A DNA stretch of 8,781 nucleotides from Halorhodospira sp. (GTDB taxonomy: Bacteria > Pseudomonadota > Gammaproteobacteria > Nitrococcales > Halorhodospiraceae): positions 1 to 8,781 of the forward strand of contig SKJZ01000227.1 in assembly GCA_007121755.1 (NCBI GenBank). Direction: 5' to 3'. The position numbers and the translations under genes were made by a program. Under the pieces are notes generated by a model. The model saw only the letters and a list, made by a program, of their open reading frames with translations, ran no database searches and was not told the DNA's origin. Positions 1 through 5,603 of the stretch are shown piece after piece; within the stretch, counting starts at the first letter, position 1, and the number at the start of each line of letters is the position of its first letter.

Positions 1-48
1 ACCGACCAAGTCACCGACCAAGTCACCGACCAAGTCACCGACCAAGTC
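1..48 (+). repeat. Perfect 12-bp tandem repeat, at least 4 copies (TDQV linker)
   Basis: The unit accgaccaagtc occurs four times with no mismatch and runs off the left edge, so the true copy number is unknown. The unit is a multiple of three, so gain or loss of copies changes linker length by four residues without shifting the frame. There are no spacers, so it is not a CRISPR array. A diverged two-copy version encoding TGEV lies at 668-691 in a related gene fragment. Confidence 0.95.
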
Positions 49-285
49 GGCCCGGAGGTGAGTCGCTTGCTGACGGCCATGTCGGGTGAGATGACACGGG
101 CGGAGTTGCAGGAACGTCTCGGCGTGAAGCACGTGCCCCATTTCCGAAATGCCTATTTGCGGCCGGCGCTGGATGCCGGCTGGATCGAGTTGACGATCCC
201 GGACAAACCCAATAGTCGTTTGCAGAAATACCGCCTGACGGCAGCAGGTCGGGCACTGCTGGCAGCCAGGGAGCACAAGGAGTAG
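1..285 (+). CDS. C-terminal part of a Fic-like or AlbA_2/RecG-like ATP-binding regulator (5' end outside window)
   Basis: The frame is open from base 1 and ends at TAG 283-285, leaving 94 residues. It starts with four TDQV repeats (residues 1-16) followed by a winged-helix-like tail with the motifs GEMTRAELQERLGVK, HFRNAYLRPALDAGWIELT and PDKPNSRLQKYRLTAAGRALL. This tail, with its tandem T-x-x-V linker, is the Fic-like C-terminal domain. It is known at the end of some Fic-family AMP-transferases and of AlbA_2/HATPase_c_4 (RecG-like) ATP-binding regulators, and probably binds DNA. The catalytic part lies left of the window, so the two families cannot be separated. A second fragment at 338-691 belongs to the AlbA_2 type and carries the same linker type, which slightly favours AlbA_2 here too. 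The GTG at 58 is internal, not the start. The C-terminus looks intact. Confidence 0.85.
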   Translation, partial: TDQVTDQVTDQVTDQVGPEVSRLLTAMSGEMTRAELQERLGVKHVPHFRNAYLRPALDAGWIELTIPDKPNSRLQKYRLTAAGRALLAAREHKE

Positions 286-287
286 CC

Positions 288-341
288 ATGAGCGATGTGG
301 GGAACTGTAAAGGCACTGTGCGGACAGGCGGCTGCCTTTGA
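288..341 (+). other. 17-codon stub ORF with a good ribosome binding site, probable remnant of a gene start
   Basis: An ATG two bases after the preceding stop follows AAGGAG (278-283) and encodes MSDVGNCKGTVRTGGCL before TGA at 339-341. The close coupling and Shine-Dalgarno match suggest the start of a downstream operon gene, now cut short by deletion. The peptide is too short to assign to a family. It could also be a chance ORF behind a purine-rich stretch. Confidence 0.3.
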
Positions 342-691
342 GTAGGCGATCTTGGATCGCGTCTAATGGGGAAACGATGTTCGGATTCATAGGCCGTGTT
401 CAGCGTTCCGTATTCAGTCAACTCCGAGTCTGGTATGCGGGGCAAATCGGCCACCTACCGGACAGCCTAAGTCCGGAGAATATCCGCCAGGGCAAGGCCA
501 TCCGGCGCAATCCCACGCTCACCGAGCACGGCAGCCACATCCTGCCCTATCGAGGCATGGGCAGCGGCATCCCCCGCGCCCTGAAAGCCTGGTCTCAGAT
601 CGACCTGGTAGACGATCCGGCGGGCAATAAGTTCAGCACCGTGATCTGGCGACCTCAGCCGGAGTGGACCGGGGAAGTAACCGGGGAAGTG
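338..691 (+). pseudogene. Remnant of an AlbA_2/RecG-like ATP-binding regulator (HATPase_c_4 C-terminal piece)
   Basis: From about base 420 the frame encodes the end of the HATPase_c_4 region typical of AlbA_2-family regulators: LRVWYAGQIGHLPDSLSPEN, then a segment ending RRNPTL, then the diagnostic LPYRGMGSGIPRALKAW and IDLVDDPAGNKFSTVIWRP. Two TGEV linker repeats (668-691) follow, after which homology stops. The N-terminal AlbA_2 and most of the ATPase domain are missing: the codons before about 420 (from a possible TTG at 338) do not resemble the family. The frame runs on to TGA 773-775 through DNA that encodes DUF1016 in another frame, so that tail is junk. This is a fragment truncated at both ends and almost certainly non-functional. 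It is a paralogue or near relative of the gene at the left edge. Confidence 0.75.
668..691 (+). repeat. Two-copy 12-bp repeat encoding TGEVTGEV
   Basis: The units accggggaagta and accggggaagtg differ at the last base. They are in frame with the AlbA_2-like fragment and sit where this family carries its T-x-x-V linker. Homology switches to DUF1016 in the next few bases, so the repeat marks the recombination or deletion junction. Confidence 0.8.
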
Positions 692-1058
692 TTTTCCCGA
701 TATAGAGATTGTGCAGACGCTGTCTGCACAATTGAGCTGGAGCCATTTCGTCCTGCTGATCGGGTTGAAGGATGAACTGCAACGCGAATTTTATACCGAG
801 CTCTGCCGGCTCGAACACTGGTCGGTACGCCAGTTGCAGGAACGCATCCAGTCGATGCTGTTCGAGCGCAGCGCCATCTCGCGCAAGCCGGAACAGACCG
901 TTCAGGCCGATCTGCAGGCCCTGCACCAAAGCGGCCGGCCGTCCACCGACCTGTTGCTCCACCGGCAAGCTTGGCGGTCGTCGTGGATGGAGACTGGTTC
1001 AGTGTACCAATGCGTCCCCTACGACGCTGGCCTGACAGTTATGCCAAGAACATGGTGA
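690..1058 (+). pseudogene. Internal fragment of a DUF1016/YhcG-family PDDEXK nuclease-like gene
   Basis: In frame 3, from about base 690, the codons read FPDIEIVQTLSAQLSWSHF, then LKDELQREFYTELCRLEHWS, then VRQLQERIQSMLFERSAISR, KPEQ and a short stretch to DLLLH near 961. This is the conserved core of the DUF1016 N-terminal domain of YhcG-like proteins, often found beside type I restriction-modification loci. A TAA at 678-680 blocks the frame upstream, so no intact start exists (the GTG at 711 is an internal Val codon). After about 961 the expected FRDPYFLDFLGL-type region and the whole C-terminal nuclease domain are absent; unrelated residues run to TGA 1056-1058. Both ends are lost, so it is a pseudogene fused out of frame to the AlbA_2-like remnant. 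Confidence 0.8.
708..732. other. Perfect 11-bp inverted repeat with 3-nt loop
   Basis: The left arm attgtgcagac (708-718), loop gct and right arm gtctgcacaat (722-732) are exactly complementary. The element sits about 17 bp after the AlbA_2/DUF1016 junction, within codons for IVQTLSAQL, a conserved DUF1016 stretch, so the symmetry may just reflect those codons. No T-run follows, so it is unlikely to be an intrinsic terminator. Confidence 0.6.
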
Positions 1059-1067
1059 GGTGAAGCC

Positions 1068-1271
1068 GTGAAACTCAAAGTTGTGATTCACGAAGCAGAA
1101 GAAGGCGGCTATTGGGCGGAAGTTCCGGCTATTCCGGGGTGTGTGGCCCAGGGAGAGTCCTTCGATGAGTTTCTCGGGAACATCTACGAGGCAGTGGAAG
1201 GTTGTTTGTCAGTGGAACTTGACAGTGTTCATCTCGAGTCAACGGACAAGGTCATGGAGATCGCGGTTTGA
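1068..1271 (+). CDS. hicB: HicB-family type II antitoxin (small form)
   Basis: This 67-residue protein starts MKLKVVIHEAEEGGYWAEVP and continues AIPGCVAQGESFDEFLGNIY and EAVEGCLSVE, the standard HicB partial-RNase-H-like fold that binds and blocks the HicA mRNA interferase. It is the short form without a separate C-terminal DNA-binding domain, close to full length for that group. The GTG start follows GAGG at 1057-1060 at suitable spacing. In this subgroup hicA usually follows hicB and overlaps it. Here the TTG overlapping the stop begins only a ten-codon hicA-like stub (1268-1300), so the antitoxin seems to have outlived its toxin. No hicA was seen upstream either. It may be an orphan or serve against a HicA encoded elsewhere. 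Confidence 0.88.
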   Translation: MKLKVVIHEAEEGGYWAEVPAIPGCVAQGESFDEFLGNIYEAVEGCLSVELDSVHLESTDKVMEIAV

Positions 1272-1300
1272 AGGCTGTCTGCGGGGCTTCTTTGGCATGA
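1268..1300 (+). pseudogene. hicA: Probable hicA start stub
   Basis: TTG 1268-1270 overlaps the hicB stop (TGA 1269-1271) and encodes MKAVCGASLA before TGA 1298-1300. HicA toxins coupled to this HicB type commonly begin MKAVSGK or similar, so the first residues and the overlapping position fit. The dsRBD-like body with its GSHH catalytic histidine is absent in all three forward frames downstream. The match is short, so the call rests mainly on position. Confidence 0.4.
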
Positions 1301-1335
1301 ACCGGGCGGACGCCGTCTCACCCTGAGAGTCGCCC

Positions 1336-1407
1336 ATGGCCAAGATCACCATTGACCTCCACGACTGCTTCAACCACGGTCGGCTGTTCGTCCACTTCCG
1401 CCACTAG
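1336..1407 (+). pseudogene. Possible remnant of a small Smr-domain protein with internal deletion
   Basis: The ORF encodes MAKITIDLHDCFNHGRLF followed by VHFRH and TAG. Small stand-alone Smr-domain proteins begin with a strand containing LDLH and end with a segment like GRVLVHF. This peptide reads as the first 13 and last 10 residues of such a protein joined in frame, without the central region that carries the conserved PGKGSG-type loop. If so, about 60 residues were removed precisely and the product cannot fold. The assignment is from memory of the family and the peptide is short, so a chance ORF is possible. The upstream Shine-Dalgarno is weak. Confidence 0.4.
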
Positions 1408-1560
1408 GGAACCATCCAGAGCCTGAGCCTGGCAACGCCTATTATAAGATTGGTAAGGTACATTGGCCTTGTGCATCAGGGTGAGCCGCGCGGTAGCTGA
1501 TGGGCGCTTCCGGGCGACCGACGCTCGAGCGGCCAATGTGCCATAAGGAGATGCAACTGG
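1408..1560 (+). promoter_or_regulatory. Leader of the four-gene operon; candidate -10 and palindrome
   Basis: This is the only non-coding gap before the operon and the likely place for its promoter. A locally AT-rich patch at 1440-1450 contains tattat and tataag, each a 5/6 match to a -10 box, but no convincing -35 lies 16-18 bp upstream. A 10-bp perfect palindrome, cgctcgagcg (1522-1531), lies 30 bp before the gene A start and could be an operator or chance. AAGGAG at 1545-1550 is the ribosome binding site for the ATG at 1561, with 10-nt spacing. No terminator for the upstream remnants was seen. Confidence 0.3.
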
Positions 1561-3537
1561 ATGGCGCCACCGAGGGACGACTCACCTATAGGCGACGGCA
1601 ACGCCCCCCTCGCCGACTACTCCAAAATCGCTCTGGAACTGGCTGAACAGACCAGCGTCCCTACCTTAGTGCCGTTGCTGCGGGCTCGACAGCGCTGGCT
1701 GCTGATGATGGAGTTGCTGCTTGGCCATGCACCGGTTCGGGGCGGTCGCACGCGGGACTTCCCTTTTTCGCCCCAGCGCCGCGCCAGTGCCGAACTGACT
1801 ACGGCCCTGGCATCGGCCAGCGAGACCGTTCGTCCGGGTCGCACCGATGCCTCTGCCACCGTCACCGCCCATGGGGTGGTGGTAGCGTTGCACGCCATGG
1901 AACTGGCAGCCATGGGCCGTTGTACAGCCACCGGCCTGGATGACGAAAAGCGCTACACCACCGCCTTGACCGCTCTGCTGGAATATCTCTTGCCTTCGGG
2001 CGAGCGCCAACCCTTTTTGGATCTGTTCGGGTTGAATCATCAAGGTCAGGAGCGGCAGCCGAGGGCGGTGCGCCGCTATCACCGGGAGCATCTGAAATGG
2101 GCCCGCGAGGCGGCGGCGCTGGCCGTGGTTGCCCCGGAATATCCGCGCAGCGGATGCCGACAGGCATTGATCCGGCACTTCCAACTTCGACCACAGACGT
2201 TGGAAATCCTGGATCGGCACCGGCTCGATCTGGTGTTTTTAAAGGTGAAGGGTGCCCAGTCGTTTCTGGATACCTGCCGCAAGCCCTTTATCCAACGTGG
2301 TGCCAGTGCTTGGTGCTCGCAGGTAGCGGCCCGCGCACGGGATCTGTGGGCTGATGGAGAGGATCCGCCGTGCAGCGTGCTCATCGATTGCGATGCCATT
2401 ACCATCCTGGCCATGCCTGCGGAATGCGCCCCGGCCGACCCGGAGCCGGCCTTGCGATCTGCCTTCCTGGCATCCGACGACCCCCACCATCTGAGTGCCG
2501 AGTTCGTAGCGCGCTATTATCCGCGGTTAATGCCATACCGCCACGCCGCCGTCGCCGAGGGGCAACCGACGGCAGCGGTACTACCTACCCTGGGTTGGCA
2601 GCGGCGCACGGGGGTCAGTCTCTTCGACCTGGCGATCGAACGTGCACCTCGTCCGGAAGAGGCAACCCATGCTGCGAACGGCCATACTTTGGTTTTGAGT
2701 CCCCCTCAATCGCCACCCCCCGCCCCCTGTTCCGGCCACTCCGAAACGCCGCACTTCCGGGATCCCGACTATGCCGTTCCTGTCTGGTACCACCCCAGTG
2801 GCGACCAGAAATATGGGTTTGCGGGCACTGTCTTCAGTCTTGCGGAAGTGACATACGCCCGCATGACCGGCCCGGCCATCGCGGCACTGCTGAAAGATCA
2901 CCACGGGTTGGTCCTGCAGCGCCCAGGAACGCGCCGCGAACTGCTACGCCTGACCGGATGCAGCAGTGACGAAATCGCCTATCTCAAGTACGACGGAGAC
3001 GCCGTGGGCCGTCGCTTTGGTGATCTGCCACTGCTAAGCCGTCCGGCGCTCAGTATCCGGCTGGAGACACTGATGCGCGGCGCCTGGCTGGAAGCGGTGG
3101 CCGCCGTGGTTCGCGGCTACAGGCTCAATGCCAACCCGGCCGACCTACTCTACCTGGGTGGCGATGATCTGTTGATGTCCGTCCCCGCACCGCTGGTTCC
3201 GGCTTTTGTGGACGCATTTGACGAGGCGCTGGGGCGGTCATCTGATCCCATGGCGGGACTGACCTTTACATTCGTGGCGATACCTGAACAAGTTGCGCCC
3301 GTCAGCCGCCTCGGAATGGCTGGGAAACTCGCAGAAGGGGAAGGCGGCGCCATCACAGCGGTCAACCGCGCCTTGGACGAGACAAAAGCTGCATTCCGGA
3401 GCGGCGGCATACCGTCTCCGCCGGCCCCTGGCATGTGCGCGATCCCGTTCCATGGGAGACACACTCGGGGCGCTTTTTTGGTCAGAGAACACCACCACCG
3501 TACAGATACCAAGATTCCAGCAACGGACGAACTATGA
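1561..3537 (+). CDS. Orphan Cas10/Cmr2-like protein with GGDD palm domain (putative nucleotidyl cyclase)
   Basis: Gene A, 658 residues. The second palm domain spans about residues 465-610: YLKYDGDAVGRRF (D478, D480) gives the first metal-binding motif and YLGGDDLLMSVP (GGDD 533-536) the second, as in catalytically active Cas10/Cmr2 palms that join ATP into cyclic oligoadenylates. An earlier region (about 221-290), LVFLKVKGAQSFLDTCRK then SVLIDCDAITILAMP, resembles the inactive first palm of Cmr2. Residues 1-215 are mostly helical with no HD nuclease motif. The 290-465 linker contains a proline-rich stretch and no four-cysteine zinc ribbon, both unlike typical type III Cas10. No CRISPR array, RAMP or other cas gene is nearby. 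The product of the active site is unknown: cyclic oligonucleotide, cyclic dinucleotide or another linkage. AAGGAG at 1545-1550 supports the start. It is the first gene of the operon and overlaps gene B by 4 nt (ATGA). Confidence 0.75.
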   Translation: MAPPRDDSPIGDGNAPLADYSKIALELAEQTSVPTLVPLLRARQRWLLMMELLLGHAPVRGGRTRDFPFSPQRRASAELTTALASASETVRPGRTDASATVTAHGVVVALHAMELAAMGRCTATGLDDEKRYTTALTALLEYLLPSGERQPFLDLFGLNHQGQERQPRAVRRYHREHLKWAREAAALAVVAPEYPRSGCRQALIRHFQLRPQTLEILDRHRLDLVFLKVKGAQSFLDTCRKPFIQRGASAWCSQVAARARDLWADGEDPPCSVLIDCDAITILAMPAECAPADPEPALRSAFLASDDPHHLSAEFVARYYPRLMPYRHAAVAEGQPTAAVLPTLGWQRRTGVSLFDLAIERAPRPEEATHAANGHTLVLSPPQSPPPAPCSGHSETPHFRDPDYAVPVWYHPSGDQKYGFAGTVFSLAEVTYARMTGPAIAALLKDHHGLVLQRPGTRRELLRLTGCSSDEIAYLKYDGDAVGRRFGDLPLLSRPALSIRLETLMRGAWLEAVAAVVRGYRLNANPADLLYLGGDDLLMSVPAPLVPAFVDAFDEALGRSSDPMAGLTFTFVAIPEQVAPVSRLGMAGKLAEGEGGAITAVNRALDETKAAFRSGGIPSPPAPGMCAIPFHGRHTRGAFLVREHHHRTDTKIPATDEL

Positions 3538-5603
3538 GCGCGGACGTCACCTTCCAGGAGCTACGCGGCCCGGCGCACCAGGGCGACACGATCTTCATCC
3601 ATCCGCGGGCTGAACAGGCCGTTTTGATTGCAGGGGTCGCCGGCGAGACGGCTACACAGGCCCTCACAGCGTGCCGCAACTGGCTCACCGAGCACGCCGG
3701 TGAGCGTGCGCTCCAGCCGCGCCGAATTCTCGAAGCTCTCCATAAACAACTCTGCGGCCACGGAAGCGCAGCGGAAGCCGCCGTCGTGACCCGTGTCCGT
3801 GGGCGCTTCCAGGTGGACTACACCGGCGCCGTCGGACTCTACCGCATCCAAGAAGCGGGCAGTGTGCAGCCATTGATATCACCGGAGGGCGTGGCCGGAC
3901 GTGCCCATCTGGGCGGGCCGAACTTTCCGGAACCGGGCAGCCATATTCTGGATCCGGATGACGATCTCTTCCTGTTAGGTGATGGGCTTGATCCCCAGGC
4001 GTTGCGTGACACATCCCTCACGCCGGAGGATCTGCGTGATTCAGCTCCGCAACAGACACTCTCTTCTCTTGCGGCAGGCCGGCAGTGGTCGGCGTTGCTC
4101 TTTCCTGTCGCAGAGCAGGTGAATATGGTTCGCGCCGAATGGCCTTGTGACCCGTTCCGGGGGCCCCAGGAGGAGCGGCGCCATGAGCGCAAAGGGCTGC
4201 AACGCATCGCCGACCACCTGTTTAAGCATTCGCGGCTTCACCACTTCCGTATCGTGTCGTGCCCGCCCGCCATCGGCGCCCGGTCTTCTCGGCTTTACGA
4301 CGGGCTATTGCTCTGCCCTGTCGGCGCCTTCCTCCTGGAACTCAAGGATCACCGCGGGCGGATCACCCTTCATCTGGAGGGAAGCAACCCGAACCGCTCC
4401 ATGGTCATTGAAACGCCGGACGGGGACCGCCGCGCTGAGGCGGATCCGGTGCGCAAGTTGCGGGACGGGCTGCGCTCCGTGGGTGACCTGCCGGCCTTGC
4501 GTGGGCTGGATACCCAGGCGCGGCGCCACGGCACGGTCGTCTTTACGCATCCCGCCGCAGAGGTAATCTGTCGAACGGCTGATGGAGAGCATCCTCTACC
4601 CTACTGGCACGGAGACGTGCTTATCACGCGACCACAGGATCTACCGGATGCACTCTGGCGGCGCGGCAAGGAGTACTGCGGCAAGCGGCTGGACCGCCCA
4701 GCCGTCACCCCGGACGGACTGGACTATCTGGCCAAATCCATCTTGGAGCCTGAGGATGGCCCCGCAAATGTGCAGCCGGGAGGAGGCTACGAGGTGGATT
4801 TTGATCATCCGCTGAAGGAGGAATCTAACGAATATTACACCGTATTCCCGGCTACTTTCGCGGGCGACGCCGTGTGGGCCAAGCGGTTTGACCTTCCCTC
4901 CATGTCCGGCACATCGCGCGCAGCCGAACTACAGCGAATTGGACGTGAAACGGGGGTGTTGCACCGCCTCAGCCGACGACGCATCCCCGGCATCCCATAT
5001 TTCTATGAGAGCCGGGATACCGAAGAAGCGCTCTATGTGTTCCTTGAGCCAGCAGCGGCGCAGACCCTGGAGGGGTGGCTGGCCACCAACCCCGACCGAA
5101 GCGCGCGCCTACGGCTGATGCGCAGCGTGGCCACCACTCTGAAGGCCTTGGCGGACCTGGAACCGCCGGTGGTGCATCGTGCCGTTCACCCGCGCAACAT
5201 CCGCGTCACCGACTTCGGCGAACCGCAATTGGTCCACTTCGAACTCTGCCAGAGCGATACCCTTGCCACCGTGCTGGTGGATGCCCGTCGCACCTTCCGC
5301 GAGGCGTACCAGGCCCCGGAAGTGGGTGAGCCGGGTAAGCGACTGACCCCCGCCGCTGACGTCTATAGCTTCATGCTCTGCCTCTACTACGTGTTGGCCG
5401 GCGAGGAACTGGTGGCCGACCGGAGCACCGCTTTCCGTCAGCGGGCGGCACGCCAGCGCAACTACTACTCGCAGTTGGTGAAGTCGCTTGGCCTGTCGCC
5501 TGAAGAGGCTTCGCTCTGGCAGCGCGGCCTCCACGAAACGGCAGCGGAACGACCTGACTTTAGGGAAATAATCGAGGCAATCGAGCGATGGCTGGCGCTG
5601 TAA
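3534..5603 (+). CDS. Multidomain protein: degenerate PP2C/SpoIIE-like phosphatase, NERD nuclease-like domain, pseudokinase
   Basis: Gene B, 689 residues, starting at the ATG of the ATGA overlap with gene A; an in-frame ATG at 3435 exists but lies deep in gene A and lacks a good site. Residues about 15-175 look like a PP2C/SpoIIE phosphatase: VLIAGVAG (31-37) sits where ADG-x-G-G is expected but lacks the metal-binding Asp, while DLFLLGDGLD (144-153) keeps the late DG motif. Residues about 210-375 form a NERD domain with LYDGLLL (D256) and ELKDHRG (E269, K271), the D...E-x-K arrangement of nuclease-fold NERD proteins. Residues about 430-689 are a protein kinase fold with K450, E472 and an APE motif at 594-596. 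However, HRD is HRA (A550) and the DFG position is HFE (568-570), so it is a predicted pseudokinase. BREX PglW also pairs NERD with a kinase, but its size and order differ. Probable role (inference): scaffold or sensor with a nuclease arm, partnered with the kinase of gene C. Confidence 0.8.
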   Translation: MSADVTFQELRGPAHQGDTIFIHPRAEQAVLIAGVAGETATQALTACRNWLTEHAGERALQPRRILEALHKQLCGHGSAAEAAVVTRVRGRFQVDYTGAVGLYRIQEAGSVQPLISPEGVAGRAHLGGPNFPEPGSHILDPDDDLFLLGDGLDPQALRDTSLTPEDLRDSAPQQTLSSLAAGRQWSALLFPVAEQVNMVRAEWPCDPFRGPQEERRHERKGLQRIADHLFKHSRLHHFRIVSCPPAIGARSSRLYDGLLLCPVGAFLLELKDHRGRITLHLEGSNPNRSMVIETPDGDRRAEADPVRKLRDGLRSVGDLPALRGLDTQARRHGTVVFTHPAAEVICRTADGEHPLPYWHGDVLITRPQDLPDALWRRGKEYCGKRLDRPAVTPDGLDYLAKSILEPEDGPANVQPGGGYEVDFDHPLKEESNEYYTVFPATFAGDAVWAKRFDLPSMSGTSRAAELQRIGRETGVLHRLSRRRIPGIPYFYESRDTEEALYVFLEPAAAQTLEGWLATNPDRSARLRLMRSVATTLKALADLEPPVVHRAVHPRNIRVTDFGEPQLVHFELCQSDTLATVLVDARRTFREAYQAPEVGEPGKRLTPAADVYSFMLCLYYVLAGEELVADRSTAFRQRAARQRNYYSQLVKSLGLSPEEASLWQRGLHETAAERPDFREIIEAIERWLAL

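Noticed and set aside
1..48. Tandem repeats as a CRISPR array
   Set aside because: The 12-bp units are contiguous with no spacers and encode an in-frame TDQV linker.
338..691. Functional start at TTG 338 for the AlbA_2-like fragment
   Set aside because: No homology before about base 420 and no catalytic or N-terminal domain; the ORF is truncated at both ends.
708..732. Hairpin as a rho-independent terminator
   Set aside because: No T-rich run follows the right arm.
1318..1536. Minus-strand 72-codon ORF in the operon leader
   Set aside because: No recognisable family, no convincing ribosome binding site, and it overlaps the Smr-like remnant and leader.
1666..2220. Long minus-strand open frame opposite gene A (184 codons)
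   Set aside because: It is a shadow of the GC-rich gene A frame; it has no recognisable domain, and the plus strand carries clear palm motifs nearby.
3435..3533. Upstream in-frame ATG extending gene B by 33 residues
   Set aside because: It lies within the end of gene A without a Shine-Dalgarno, and the extension has no domain-like sequence; the ATGA overlap at 3534 is the usual operon arrangement.
5211..5219. DFG tripeptide in gene B as the kinase metal-binding motif
   Set aside because: It is only five residues after the catalytic-loop Asn; spacing places the true DFG slot at HFE, residues 568-570.
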